Of a DNA stretch of 64,000 nucleotides, positions 31,865 to 40,061 are shown piece after piece. The DNA lies in the NCBI GenBank assembly GCA_910575815.1, contig CAJTFN010000011.1, positions 1 to 64,000 on the forward strand, given 5' to 3'. Made by a program: the position numbers and the translations under genes. Each line of letters opens with the position of its first letter. Position 1 is the stretch's first letter. Under the pieces are notes generated by a model. The model saw nothing but the letters and a program-made list of their open reading frames with translations, made no database searches and was not told where the DNA came from. This stretch comes from Oscillospiraceae bacterium (GTDB lineage Bacteria; Bacillota; Clostridia; Oscillospirales; Oscillospiraceae).

Positions 31865-32064
31865 GACAGTTCCTCCTCATAAATAAAAATCTCCTCAATC
31901 GCCACCCCGAAGTACCGGGATAGCTTGAACGCCAGCAGAATGGACGGATTGTATCGCCCGTTCTCCAGGGACCCGATGGTCTGCCGGGAGACCTCCAGGG
32001 CCTCCGCCAGCTCCTCCTGCCGGAGCCCCCGGGCTTTCCGCAGCTCCTCCAGCCGGTTTTTCAT
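31861..32064 (-). CDS. Cro/C1-type HTH regulator (YgzD-like)
   Basis: 67 residues from ATG 32064 (AAAGGAGGCTGTGC upstream). One HTH: LRQEELAEALEVSRQTIGSLE, then NPSILLAFKLSRYFGVAIEE. It probably represses its own operon through the inverted ACGGAAAGTA sites at 32087-32099 and 32140-32152. Confidence 0.88.
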   Translation of the reverse strand: MKNRLEELRKARGLRQEELAEALEVSRQTIGSLENGRYNPSILLAFKLSRYFGVAIEEIFIYEEELS

Positions 32065-32086
32065 GCACAGCCTCCTTTCAGACTTG

Positions 32087-32152
32087 ACGGAAAGTAAGCT
32101 TTCCATTTACACAATACCACGCCTGAATCCAAATGTCAAGCGTACTTTCCGT
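32087..32152 (-). promoter_or_regulatory. Autoregulated promoter flanked by inverted operator half-sites
   Basis: Minus strand TTGACA (32134-32139), 17 bases, TATTGT (32111-32116). ACGGAAAGTAAGC (32087-32099) and GCGTACTTTCCGT (32140-32152) are inverted copies, one mismatch in 13, placed on both sides of the promoter. Confidence 0.6.
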
Positions 32153-32173
32153 AAATCTTTTTGGACAAACCAG

Positions 32174-32204
32174 TCATAGAGTGGGACGGGCTCTCATAGA
32201 GTGG
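32174..32204 (+). repeat. Direct repeat TCATAGAGTGG upstream of spoIIIA
   Basis: TCATAGAGTGG occurs at 32174-32184 and 32194-32204, a 20-base period, 28 bases before the spoIIIAA start. CATAGAGT recalls the -10 region of mother-cell sigma E promoters (CATACAnT), so this could be promoter sequence or an activator site. Confidence 0.4.
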
Positions 32205-32231
32205 AGTAACCAAAGAAAGGGGGGACCTCCC

Positions 32232-33146
32232 TTGCAAAAAAACGAAGCGGCCGCCCGCTATGAACAGGCCGCCGCCATACTGCCAAACCGCCTCCGAAAG
32301 GCCGCCCTGTCCCTCTCCGACGAGGAAAAAGCCATAGCGGAGGAACTGCGCCTCCGGGCGGGACAGCCTCTGACGGTGCTGTTGCCCGCCGGAGAGCTGC
32401 CCTTGGAGGTACAGGTGGCCTCGGAGGAGCTGGAAACACTTTGCGACATCGCCACAGAGTTCTCCCGTTACGCGGCAACGGAAACCATCCGAGAGGGCTT
32501 CTTACCCGTCCGGGGAGGCTTCCGGGTGGGCCTCTGCGGCACGGCGGTGATGAAGGAGGGGACGAATACAAATCTGAAACACCTCTCCTCCGCCGTCATC
32601 CGCATTGCCCGGGAGCGGAAGGGAATTGCCGAGGCCATTGCCCCGCAGCTCTTTCAAAACGGATTCTTTCTCAATACGCTGATCCTCTCACCCCCCGGGG
32701 GAGGTAAGACAACCCTGCTGCGGGACCTGATCCGATGTCTCTCCCAGGGCGGAGAAGGGCTCCCGCCTCAGCGAATCTCTCTGATCGACGAACGGGGAGA
32801 GGTGGCGGTGGTCCACCGGGGCGTTCCGCAGATGGATGTGGGTCCCCATACCGACGTACTGGACGCCTGCCCCAAGGCCCTGGGGATTCCCATGGTCCTC
32901 CGGGCCATGAATCCCCAGATCATCGCCGTAGACGAAATCACCGTCCGGGAGGACCTGACGGCCATGAATCTGGCGGCGGGCTGCGGCGTGGGGCTGCTGG
33001 CAACGATCCACGCCGCCGGTGTGCCGGAGCTTCTGGGGAAGCCGCTGTACCGGCAGCTTCTGGAGAACCAGGTCTTTCGCCTGGCCCTGCGGATTCTGCG
33101 GACGGAAACGGGACGGGCCTACGCCATGGAGGAATTGCCATGCTGA
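32232..33146 (+). CDS. spoIIIAA: Stage III sporulation protein AA (ATPase)
   Basis: 304 residues from TTG 32232 (AAGGGGGGACCTCCC upstream). Secretion-ATPase features: Walker A LSPPGGGKTTLLRDLIR (about residue 160), Walker B PQIIAVDEIT and the ATIHA sensor. SpoIIIAA powers or gates the forespore-mother cell channel built by the SpoIIIAA-AH proteins. First gene of the operon; overlaps spoIIIAB by 7 bases. Confidence 0.93.
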   Translation: MQKNEAAARYEQAAAILPNRLRKAALSLSDEEKAIAEELRLRAGQPLTVLLPAGELPLEVQVASEELETLCDIATEFSRYAATETIREGFLPVRGGFRVGLCGTAVMKEGTNTNLKHLSSAVIRIARERKGIAEAIAPQLFQNGFFLNTLILSPPGGGKTTLLRDLIRCLSQGGEGLPPQRISLIDERGEVAVVHRGVPQMDVGPHTDVLDACPKALGIPMVLRAMNPQIIAVDEITVREDLTAMNLAAGCGVGLLATIHAAGVPELLGKPLYRQLLENQVFRLALRILRTETGRAYAMEELPC

Positions 33147-33637
33147 AGCTGTTGGGAAGCGCGCTGGTTGCCGCCGGCGGAGTCCTGGCCTGGTATCTTC
33201 AGCGGACAGAGCGCCGGAGGCGCCAAGAGGCCCTGGCGGACTTTCAACGGGTTTTCCGCCGAATGGGCGAGGGGGTTCGCCTGGCCCGAACTCCGCTGCC
33301 GGAGCTGCTGAGAGAACTGGCGGCGGACTGCGGCGAAGAGGCCGCCGGCTTTTTCAGAGCCGTCTCCCAGGCCGCCGGAGGAGGGGAGGACCTTCCCCGC
33401 GTCTGGCGGGAGCGGGCGGAGACCCTGACCCTGGAACCGTGGGACCGCTCCGCCATTTCCGACCTGGGCGGAGACCTGCAAGGCGACGAGGAGAAGGTGT
33501 GTAAAGCGATTTCCCATGTCGCCTATGAGCTGGCGAAAAGTGCCGAGGAGACCGAGCGGAAGCGCCCGGAACGGGAAAAACAGGCCATGGCGCTCTGGTT
33601 TTCCTCGGCGGCGCTGTTGGTGATTTTACTGGTGTAG
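33140..33637 (+). CDS. spoIIIAB: Stage III sporulation protein AB
   Basis: 165 residues. N-terminal membrane segment (KLLGSALVAAGGVLAWYL), then a cytosolic helical domain of the type II secretion GspF-like kind (LADFQRVFRRMGEGVRL), and a C-terminal membrane segment (ALWFSSAALLVILLV). Expected length and position. Confidence 0.92.
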   Translation: MLKLLGSALVAAGGVLAWYLQRTERRRRQEALADFQRVFRRMGEGVRLARTPLPELLRELAADCGEEAAGFFRAVSQAAGGGEDLPRVWRERAETLTLEPWDRSAISDLGGDLQGDEEKVCKAISHVAYELAKSAEETERKRPEREKQAMALWFSSAALLVILLV

Positions 33638-33648
33638 GGGAAACGCAG

Positions 33649-33843
33649 ATGGATGTGGATTTGATTTTTAAGATCGCCGCGATTGGCATCCTGGTGGCCG
33701 TGCTGAACCAGCTGCTAGTCCGCTCCGGCCGGGAGGAGCAGGCCATGATGACAACTTTGGCGGGTCTGGTGGTGGTGTTGATGATGATGGTTCAGGAGAT
33801 CAGCGACCTATTCAATCTCATCAAGACCCTCTTCAACTTTTAG
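33649..33843 (+). CDS. spoIIIAC: Stage III sporulation protein AC
   Basis: 64 residues with two membrane segments, of typical length (64-68). Sequence IFKIAAIGILVAVLNQLL is characteristic of the family. Confidence 0.95.
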   Translation: MDVDLIFKIAAIGILVAVLNQLLVRSGREEQAMMTTLAGLVVVLMMMVQEISDLFNLIKTLFNF

Positions 33844-33845
33844 CC

Positions 33846-34235
33846 ATGGAGCTGGCCGTTCAGGCGGCGGTGCTGTGCGTCGTGGCGGCACTGCTGTCGC
33901 TGGTGGTCCGGCGGGGCAGCCCGGAGTCCGCCCTGCTGCTGACCTTGGGAGCCACGGCAGTGGTGGTGCTGTCCCTGGCGGGGAGCCTGGAGAGCCTGAT
34001 GGAGTTCCTGGGCCGTTTGATTGAGGAGAGCGGTCTGTCCCGGGAGCTGTTTGTGCCCTTGTACAAAACCGTGGGCATCGCCCTGGTGGTGAAGCTGGGA
34101 AGCAGCCTTTGCCGGGACGCCGGGGAGTCGGCCCTGTCCTCGGTGGTGGAGACGGCGGGAGCGGTCTGCGCCCTGCTGGCCGCGCTGCCGCTGCTGCGAG
34201 CGGTCCTGGCACTGTTATTGGAGCTGATGCAATGA
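33846..34235 (+). CDS. spoIIIAD: Stage III sporulation protein AD
   Basis: 129 residues, four hydrophobic segments, of typical length. Starts 2 bases after spoIIIAC and overlaps spoIIIAE by 4 bases. The motif LFVPLYKTVGIALVVKLGSS is a family landmark. Confidence 0.93.
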   Translation: MELAVQAAVLCVVAALLSLVVRRGSPESALLLTLGATAVVVLSLAGSLESLMEFLGRLIEESGLSRELFVPLYKTVGIALVVKLGSSLCRDAGESALSSVVETAGAVCALLAALPLLRAVLALLLELMQ

Positions 34236-35308
34236 GACGATGGATTTGTATGCTGTTTTTCCTTCTGGTTCTAACGGTGGACGCCCAGGCGGCGGAGCTT
34301 CCCAAGGACCTGACCGGGGCCCTGCCGGAGGGGGCGGAGGAACTGCTGGAGACCGGGGACTTCTCCGGCCCCGGGGGACTGGTTCAGGGCCTGGGGGCCC
34401 TGGTGGAGCGGATGGCCGGAGAGGTTCGGGGCGTGCTGCGCCAGCGCCTCCGGGGAGCGGCGTCCATTCTGCTGGTGGCGGTAGCCTGTGGCGCGGTGGA
34501 CGGCTTTGCCCAGGGAACCGGAGAGGGGAAGACCGCCTATCTGCCTATGGCCGGGGCTCTGGCGGTGACTCTGCTGACGGCCGGGAGCCTGGAGGATCTC
34601 ATCGGCCTGGGGGCGGAGACCATTCAGGAGCTGAACCTCTTCTCCAAGGCCCTGCTGCCAACCCTAGCGGCGGCCACGGCGGCGGCGGGAGCGGTGACCA
34701 CCGCCACCTTTCAGCAGGTGACCACCGTCTTTCTGGCGGACTTGCTGCTGAACCTCATTGATGGACTGCTGATCCCCCTGGTCTATCTGTACATCGGAGC
34801 CCTGGCGGCGGGAGCCTGTTTGCCGGAGAACCGGCTGGGGGCCTTGGCCGAGGGCTTGAAGAAGGTCATCACCTGGGCTCTGACCACGTCGCTGCTGCTC
34901 TTCACGGTGTACCTCTCCGCCGTGCGGGTAGTGGCGGGAGCGGCGGACGGAGCTTCGGTCAAGGTGGCCAAAGCCGCCATCTCCGGCGCGGTGCCGGTGG
35001 TAGGGGGCATCATTGCCGAGGCGGCGGAAACGGTGCTGGCCGGGGCGGGGATGTTGAAGAACACCATTGGCGTCTTCGGCATGCTGGCGATTCTTGCCGC
35101 CTGCGCCTATCCCTTTTTGCAGCTGGGGGTCCAGTACCTGCTGTACAAGCTGTCCGCCTTTCTGGCGGCGGCGGTGGGGGCGCCGGAGCTCTGCAAGCTC
35201 ATTGATGGCCTGGGCGGGGCCTTCGGCCTGGTGCTGGGAATGACGGGGAGCTGCGCCCTCTTGCTTCTGGTGTCGGTGCTCAGCTCCGTGGCGGCGGTGA
35301 CGCCATGA
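34232..35308 (+). CDS. spoIIIAE: Stage III sporulation protein AE
   Basis: 358 residues. An N-terminal signal segment (MRRWICMLFFLLVLTVDAQA), then about seven hydrophobic segments. Landmarks NLFSKALLPTLAAATAAAGA and TFQQVTTVFLADLLLNL. Forms the membrane part of the channel. Confidence 0.94.
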   Translation: MRRWICMLFFLLVLTVDAQAAELPKDLTGALPEGAEELLETGDFSGPGGLVQGLGALVERMAGEVRGVLRQRLRGAASILLVAVACGAVDGFAQGTGEGKTAYLPMAGALAVTLLTAGSLEDLIGLGAETIQELNLFSKALLPTLAAATAAAGAVTTATFQQVTTVFLADLLLNLIDGLLIPLVYLYIGALAAGACLPENRLGALAEGLKKVITWALTTSLLLFTVYLSAVRVVAGAADGASVKVAKAAISGAVPVVGGIIAEAAETVLAGAGMLKNTIGVFGMLAILAACAYPFLQLGVQYLLYKLSAFLAAAVGAPELCKLIDGLGGAFGLVLGMTGSCALLLLVSVLSSVAAVTP

Positions 35309-35784
35309 TCGCCGGGGTTCGGAGCTGGCTCACCTCCATCACGGCGGTGACGCTGATGCTGACAGTGGTCCAAACCCTGGTGCCGGAGGGGACCCTTCGG
35401 AAAATCACCGGCTTCACCGGGGGACTGCTGCTGCTGGCCGCCCTGCTCCAGCCGGTGCTGCGGACGGACCTGGGAGGACTGCGATTGGACCTCTCCGGCT
35501 ACGGCGGAGCCATTGAGGAGCGGTGGGCGGAACTGTACACCGCCGGAAAAGAAGAGCTGGCGGCAATCATAGCCGAACGAACCGCGGCATATATATCGGA
35601 CAAAGCGGACGCGCTGGGTCTCGAGGTAACGGTCCGGGTGGAGACGGAGCCGGGGGAGGAGGGAACGCCCCTTCCGGTCTCGGCGGAGCTGGAAGGCTCC
35701 TATTCCCAAGACCTGGCGGACTGGATCGCGGGGGAGCTGGGAATTCCGGCGGAGAGGCAGGTTTGGCATGAAGGAAAAAACTAA
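35305..35784 (+). CDS. spoIIIAF: Stage III sporulation protein AF
   Basis: 159 residues. Two N-terminal membrane segments (residues 8-27 and 34-50), then a ring-building domain of the SpoIIIAF type (ELAAIIAERTAAYI). Overlaps spoIIIAE by 4 and spoIIIAG by 17 bases. Confidence 0.92.
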   Translation: MIAGVRSWLTSITAVTLMLTVVQTLVPEGTLRKITGFTGGLLLLAALLQPVLRTDLGGLRLDLSGYGGAIEERWAELYTAGKEELAAIIAERTAAYISDKADALGLEVTVRVETEPGEEGTPLPVSAELEGSYSQDLADWIAGELGIPAERQVWHEGKN

Positions 35785-36307
35785 AGGAGCGCAAACGCTA
35801 TGGGACAGGTACAAATACGCGGCGCTGGTGGCATTGATCGGCGCGGGGCTGCTGCTCTGGCCCACCCTGGGCGGCCGGGAGGAAATCTCCTCCCGGCAGG
35901 AGAGCGGTTCGGAGGCCTCCGGCAGCGGGAGCGGCCGGGACGCGGAGACGGTCCAGCGGGAGCTGGAGGAAATTCTGGGGGCCATGAGCGGCGTGGGCCA
36001 GGTGAAGGTGATGCTGACGGTGGACTCCGACGGGGAACGGCAGCTGGCCCAGGACACCCAGCTGAGCTACAGCGGCGACACCGCCGCGCCGGAGGACTAT
36101 TCCCGGAAATCAGAGACCGTGCTGCTGGATGGCTCCAGCGGAGACGGGACCGTGGTAGTCCGGAGGACGTATCCCACCTACCGGGGAGCGCTGGTGGTCT
36201 GCCAGGGAGGCGGAAGCGCGGAGGTGCGCCTGGCGGTGACGGAGGCGGTAGCCGCCCTCACCGGCCTGCCCGCAGACCGGGTGGCAGTGGCAAAGTGGCA
36301 ATCATAA
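35768..36307 (+). CDS. spoIIIAG: Stage III sporulation protein AG
   Basis: 179 residues. One membrane segment (about residues 18-35), a Ser/Gly-rich linker, then the ring-building motif with beta insertions (ELEEILGAMSGVGQVKVMLT, then YPTYRGALVVCQGG). SpoIIIAG forms a large ring in the intermembrane space in Bacillus. Confidence 0.93.
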   Translation: MKEKTKGAQTLWDRYKYAALVALIGAGLLLWPTLGGREEISSRQESGSEASGSGSGRDAETVQRELEEILGAMSGVGQVKVMLTVDSDGERQLAQDTQLSYSGDTAAPEDYSRKSETVLLDGSSGDGTVVVRRTYPTYRGALVVCQGGGSAEVRLAVTEAVAALTGLPADRVAVAKWQS

Positions 36308-36327
36308 TTTGGAGGAGGAAAGGACCC

Positions 36328-36936
36328 ATGAGCGCAAGATGGAAACGGAACGCCGTGGTGGCGGTGATGGCGGTGCTGGTCTGTTCGGCAGTGGCGCTGA
36401 ACTGGATGTACACCGGCCAGGAGGTGGAGGACGCCTCAGGGAAGCTGCTGGGAGAGGCGACCCTGGTCTCCAAGCAGGAGGACGGCAAGCAGGAGCCTCA
36501 ATCGGACCCGGCGAAAAACCCGGAGGACTCTCCGGCGGAGAGTACCGGAGCCCCGGCGGACGAGGACGCCGTCTACACCGGCTCGGACTACTTCGCCTCC
36601 GCCAGGCTCACCCGCCAGCAAGCCCGGGACAACGCCCTTTCCCTTTTGCAGGAGGCGGCGGAGCAGGAGAACGCGGACCAGACCGTGGCCAACGAGGCCT
36701 CCCAGGGAATTCAGGTTCTGGCCTCCTACACCTTGAAGGAGGCCCAGATTGAGAATCTGGTCACCGCCAAGGGTTATACGGACTGCGTGGCCTTCATGGG
36801 GGACGGCAGCGTCAGCGTGGTCGTGTCCACCAAGAGCGGAGAGCTGACGGCGGAAGACGTGGCCAAGATCACCGACATCACAATGACGGAGACCGGCTTC
36901 CCGGCAGGAGGCATTAAGATCATGGCGGCAAATTAG
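36328..36936 (+). CDS. spoIIIAH: Stage III sporulation protein AH
   Basis: 202 residues from ATG 36328 (GGAGGAGGAAAGGACCC upstream). One membrane segment (residues 8-27), an acidic linker (residues 40-85), and the EscJ/PscJ-like ring domain near the end. SpoIIIAH faces the forespore protein SpoIIQ across the septum. Last gene of the operon; no strong terminator seen before the next promoter. Confidence 0.92.
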   Translation: MSARWKRNAVVAVMAVLVCSAVALNWMYTGQEVEDASGKLLGEATLVSKQEDGKQEPQSDPAKNPEDSPAESTGAPADEDAVYTGSDYFASARLTRQQARDNALSLLQEAAEQENADQTVANEASQGIQVLASYTLKEAQIENLVTAKGYTDCVAFMGDGSVSVVVSTKSGELTAEDVAKITDITMTETGFPAGGIKIMAAN

Positions 36937-36939
36937 TGG

Positions 36940-36968
36940 TTGTAATTTCCGACGGGGTATGGTACAAT
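36940..36968 (+). promoter_or_regulatory. Promoter of the asp23-nusB genes
   Basis: TTGTAA (36940-36945), 17 bases, TACAAT (36963-36968), starting 4 bases after the spoIIIAH stop. A vegetative promoter right after a sporulation operon. Confidence 0.6.
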
Positions 36969-37048
36969 AATTTACGCATGATTTCGGCGGATAACCCGCC
37001 GTGAAACGGCATTGGTTTCACGAAGGAACGAATAAGGAGAGGTACAGT

Positions 37049-37426
37049 ATGGCCGACAGTAAGGAATACATGACTCTGCCAGAGGAGAACGGCAGCATCA
37101 ACATCTCGGAGGAGGTCATTGCCGCCATCGCCGTGGGCGCGGTCCGGGAGGTGGAAGGCGTCTCCGGCATGATGACCAACCTGGGCAGCAGCGTCAGCGA
37201 TCTGGTGAACAACCGGAAAAACGCCCGGAAGAGCGTTCGGGGCGTGAAGATCGACATGACCGGCGCGGCACTGGTGCTGGACCTGTATTTGACCGTGGAA
37301 TATGGCCACCCCATTCCCGAGGTGGCCGGCAGCGCTCAGAAGGCGGTGGCCGGAGCAGTGGAGGCCATGACCGGCTGCGCCGTAGAGGCGGTGAACATCC
37401 ATGTGGCCGGCGTGACCCTGAACTGA
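37049..37426 (+). CDS. Asp23/Gls24 family envelope stress protein
   Basis: 125 residues. Family pattern: GSINISEEVIAAIAVGAVRE, VEGVSGM, LVLDLYLTVEYGHPIPEVAG and VEAVNIHVAGVTLN. AAGGAGAGGTACAGT precedes the ATG. Members (YqhY type) lie before nusB in many Firmicutes and are linked to membrane or lipid homeostasis. Confidence 0.93.
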   Translation: MADSKEYMTLPEENGSINISEEVIAAIAVGAVREVEGVSGMMTNLGSSVSDLVNNRKNARKSVRGVKIDMTGAALVLDLYLTVEYGHPIPEVAGSAQKAVAGAVEAMTGCAVEAVNIHVAGVTLN

Positions 37427-37459
37427 CCAGAACATCAGATAGATAAAGGACGGAGCGCT

Positions 37460-37909
37460 ATGGTACGGAATACCGCCCGGGAGATTGCCATGCATCTCTC
37501 TTACGAATTGAGTTTCACGGACAAGACTGCCGTTGAACTGCTGAACCAGCGGCTGACGGCGGAGGCTTTCGAGGCCCTGGCCGGAGAGGACGCCGTCTAT
37601 CTGGAGGCGCCCAACGCCAAGCAGGCGGAGTATATCCGCCGTCTGGTCCGGGGCGTGGACGAACACGGCGCGGAGCTGGATGGCTATATTGAAAAGTACG
37701 CCAAGGGCTGGAAATTCTCCCGTATTCCACTGGTGGCCTCCGCTATTATGCGGGTAGCCATGTACGAGGTGCTGTACATGCCGGACATTCCCAACGCCGC
37801 CGCCATCAACGAGGCGGTGGAGATCGCGAAGAAATACGAGACGCCGGAGACGGTGAAGTTCATCAACGGCATCCTGGGCAGCTTCTCCCGGCAGGAGCTC
37901 TCCGAATAA
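37460..37909 (+). CDS. nusB: Transcription antitermination factor NusB
   Basis: 149 residues. RNA-binding N-terminus (NTAREIAMHLSYELSF) and the C-terminal half (IPLVASAIMRVAMYEVLYMP, then IPNAAAINEAVEIAKKYETP). With NusE it binds boxA in rRNA leader transcripts. Confidence 0.94.
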   Translation: MVRNTAREIAMHLSYELSFTDKTAVELLNQRLTAEAFEALAGEDAVYLEAPNAKQAEYIRRLVRGVDEHGAELDGYIEKYAKGWKFSRIPLVASAIMRVAMYEVLYMPDIPNAAAINEAVEIAKKYETPETVKFINGILGSFSRQELSE

Positions 37910-37914
37910 AAAAC

Positions 37915-37957
37915 AGCAGAGCGGGCATGGGACGTACCATGTCCTGCTCTGCTTTTT
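37915..37957 (+). terminator. Terminator of asp23-nusB
   Basis: AGCAGAGCGGGCATGG pairs with CCATGTCCTGCTCTGCT, 6-base loop, then TTTTT. Confidence 0.86.
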
Positions 37958-38046
37958 CCCGTGGGGGAGGTCCTGGGCCTGGGGCCGGGCGGCTCCGGAA
38001 GAAGGGCGGACGCATAGGTCCGCCGGTTTCCCGGAACCGCTCCTCT

Positions 38047-38307
38047 TCAATCGGCGTTTTGACCGTTCCTCTTGACGGGAATCACATGCCGCCGGGGCGT
38101 TCGGGGCGTCAGGCCCTCGCTGGTGCGAAAGCCCAGGAGGAACGCCTGGATAGCCGTAAATTCCAGGGCATGTTTCAGATTTACGCAGTTGGCTGGCGAT
38201 AATGCTTTTTCGACGAGATAGAAATGGAATTCGTACTCGTCTTTTTCAACGGCATTGATTTGGGGCTGGATCTAGTTGGCGTGGAGCCAGAGCATCAAGT
38301 CGGACAT
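38047..38307 (-). pseudogene. Small gene with an in-frame amber stop, divergent to an HTH gene
   Basis: ATG 38307 with AAGGTGGTTCTC upstream reads MSDLMLWLHAN, then TAG (38272-38274), then continues in the same frame for 74 residues (IQPQINAVEKDEYEFHFYLV..., ending VKRNGQNAD) to TGA 38047. The part after the stop has clear coding character. It is therefore one 86-residue gene broken by a nonsense codon. No family recognised. Divergent from the 38394 HTH gene. Confidence 0.6.
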
Positions 38308-38328
38308 GAGAACCACCTTTCTTCATAA

Positions 38329-38342
38329 CGACGAATTCGTCG
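38329..38342. promoter_or_regulatory. Perfect palindrome, candidate operator
   Basis: CGACGAATTCGTCG lies between the broken gene and the divergent HTH gene. It is a probable binding site for the HTH protein. Confidence 0.5.
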
Positions 38343-38393
38343 GGTTATAGAATGATTTTAACACGCAGAATCCGTCGTGCCAAGGAGTTTGTT

Positions 38394-38600
38394 ATGGATT
38401 TTTCGGAAAGATTGCGAGAACTAAGGAAAGAGAAGAAAGAAACCCAGGTGCAAACCGCAAAAGCAATCGAGATTACCGACCGTCAGTATCAGCGGTTCGA
38501 GGCGGAGGAGAATCTTCCGGGTTTTGAAAATCTCTGCGCCCTGGCGGACCATTTCGGCGTCACCCTGGACTACCTGGCCGGGCGCACCGACGAGAGGTAA
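38394..38600 (+). CDS. Cro/C1-type HTH regulator
   Basis: 68 residues from ATG 38394 (CAAGGAGTTTGTT upstream); the longer frame from 38352 has no ribosome site. HTH: RLRELRKEKKETQVQTAKAI, EITDRQYQRFEAEENLPGF and LCALADHFGVTLDYLAG. It ends 4 bases before xseA, so xseA may be read through from its promoter. It probably acts at the palindrome 38329-38342. Confidence 0.88.
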   Translation: MDFSERLRELRKEKKETQVQTAKAIEITDRQYQRFEAEENLPGFENLCALADHFGVTLDYLAGRTDER

Positions 38601-38604
38601 CCCC

Positions 38605-39837
38605 ATGGATCAGCACATTTTCGGCGTCGCCGAGGTCAACCAGCTCGTCAAGCTCCTGCTGGACGGGGAACCCCTGCTGCAAAACATCTATATCCGGGGC
38701 GAGCTCTCCAACTATAAGATGTACCCCTCCGGACACCACTACTTCACGCTGAAGGATCCGGAGGGGGCCCTTCGCTGCGTCATGTTCCGGGGACAGGCCT
38801 CCCGGCTTCGCTTCCGCCCGGAAAACGGCATGAAGGTCATCGCTCAGGGGCGCATCACCGTCTTTCCCCGGGACGGGGCCTATCAGCTCTACTGCAACAC
38901 CCTGACTCCCGAGGGGGCTGGGGACTTGATGGTGGCCTTTGAGCAGTTGAAGACAAAGCTTTTTGAAGAGGGCCTCTTCGATCCCGCCCACAAAAAGCCT
39001 CTGCCGCCTTATCCGGAGCGGATTGCCATCGTCACTTCCTCCGCCGGGGCGGCGGTTCACGACATGATCCGCATTTTGAGGAGGCGTTATCCTTTGGCGA
39101 AGGTGATTTTGTTGCCTGTCCGGGTCCAGGGCCCCGAGGCTCCGCCGGAAATCGCCGGGGCCATCCGCTACGCTAACAAGTGGAAGGTGGGGGACGTGAT
39201 CATCACGGGCCGGGGCGGCGGGTCCATGGAAGACCTGTGGGCCTTCAACGACGAGCGGGTGGCCAGGGCCATCTACGACTCGGAGCTGCCCGTCATCTCC
39301 GCCGTGGGCCATGAACCGGACGTGACGATCTCCGACTTTGTGGCGGACGCAAGGGCCTCTACCCCTTCCAACGCGGCGGAGATCGCTGTGCCGGATCAGG
39401 AGGCCCTGGGACAGTGGCTGGAGGGAACAGCCTCCCGGCTGGAGCAGAGGGAGACCGCCCGTTTGGCGGCCCTGCGGCAGCGTTTGGCGGCCCTGGCGGA
39501 ACGAAGGGTCCTCCGAGACCGTCTGGCCTATGTGCAGGACAAACGAATGGAGCTGGTCCACGTCCAGCAGCGCTTGGGGGACTTGTCCGGGGGACTGGTG
39601 GCCCGGAAGCGCCAGCGGGTCTCCGTCCTGGGGGCGGCGCTGGACGCTATGAGCCCGTTGAAAGTGCTGGGCCGGGGCTATGCCATGGCCCGGGATTCCT
39701 CCGGCGGGGTTTTGCGCACCTGGCGGGACACGGCGGCGGGGGAAGCCGTCCTTGTGACTTTGGGAGAAGGTGGGTTCACCTGTACGGTGGAAGCAACCTA
39801 TGAAAAGGAGAATGGTGCATGGCCGGGAAAAAAGTGA
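38605..39837 (+). CDS. xseA: Exodeoxyribonuclease VII large subunit
   Basis: 410 residues from ATG 38605. N-terminal OB domain (VAEVNQLVKLLLDGEPLLQN, YIRGELSNYKMYPSGHHYFT), catalytic region (ITGRGGGSMEDLWAFNDERV, AVGHEPDVTISDFVADARAS), coiled-coil arm, and C-terminal LKVLGRGYAMARDS. Degrades single-stranded DNA with XseB. Overlaps xseB by 19 bases. Confidence 0.95.
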   Translation: MDQHIFGVAEVNQLVKLLLDGEPLLQNIYIRGELSNYKMYPSGHHYFTLKDPEGALRCVMFRGQASRLRFRPENGMKVIAQGRITVFPRDGAYQLYCNTLTPEGAGDLMVAFEQLKTKLFEEGLFDPAHKKPLPPYPERIAIVTSSAGAAVHDMIRILRRRYPLAKVILLPVRVQGPEAPPEIAGAIRYANKWKVGDVIITGRGGGSMEDLWAFNDERVARAIYDSELPVISAVGHEPDVTISDFVADARASTPSNAAEIAVPDQEALGQWLEGTASRLEQRETARLAALRQRLAALAERRVLRDRLAYVQDKRMELVHVQQRLGDLSGGLVARKRQRVSVLGAALDAMSPLKVLGRGYAMARDSSGGVLRTWRDTAAGEAVLVTLGEGGFTCTVEATYEKENGAWPGKK

Positions 39838-40058
39838 CATTTGAACAGCAGATCGCCCGTTTGGAGGAAATCGTCTCCGCGCTGGAGCAGGGAGACGTGG
39901 AGCTGGCGGCCTCCTTGGCCCTCTTCGAAGAGGGAACAAAGCTCATCGCCTCCTGTACCAAACAGCTGGATCAGGCGGAACAGCAAGTGGTGAAGCTGAT
40001 GAAGGGCCCTGACGGCGCGCCGGTGGAGCTGCCCTTTGAAACAACCGAGGAGGTGTGA
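39819..40058 (+). CDS. xseB: Exodeoxyribonuclease VII small subunit
   Basis: 79 residues. Family pattern FEQQIARLEEIVSALEQGDV, LAASLALFEEGTKLI. Typical length. Confidence 0.94.
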   Translation: MAGKKVTFEQQIARLEEIVSALEQGDVELAASLALFEEGTKLIASCTKQLDQAEQQVVKLMKGPDGAPVELPFETTEEV

Positions 40059-40061
40059 GTC

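Noticed and set aside
37927..38202. 91-codon plus-strand frame after nusB
   Set aside because: It begins inside the nusB terminator and is antisense to the nonsense-interrupted gene, which has the better coding character.
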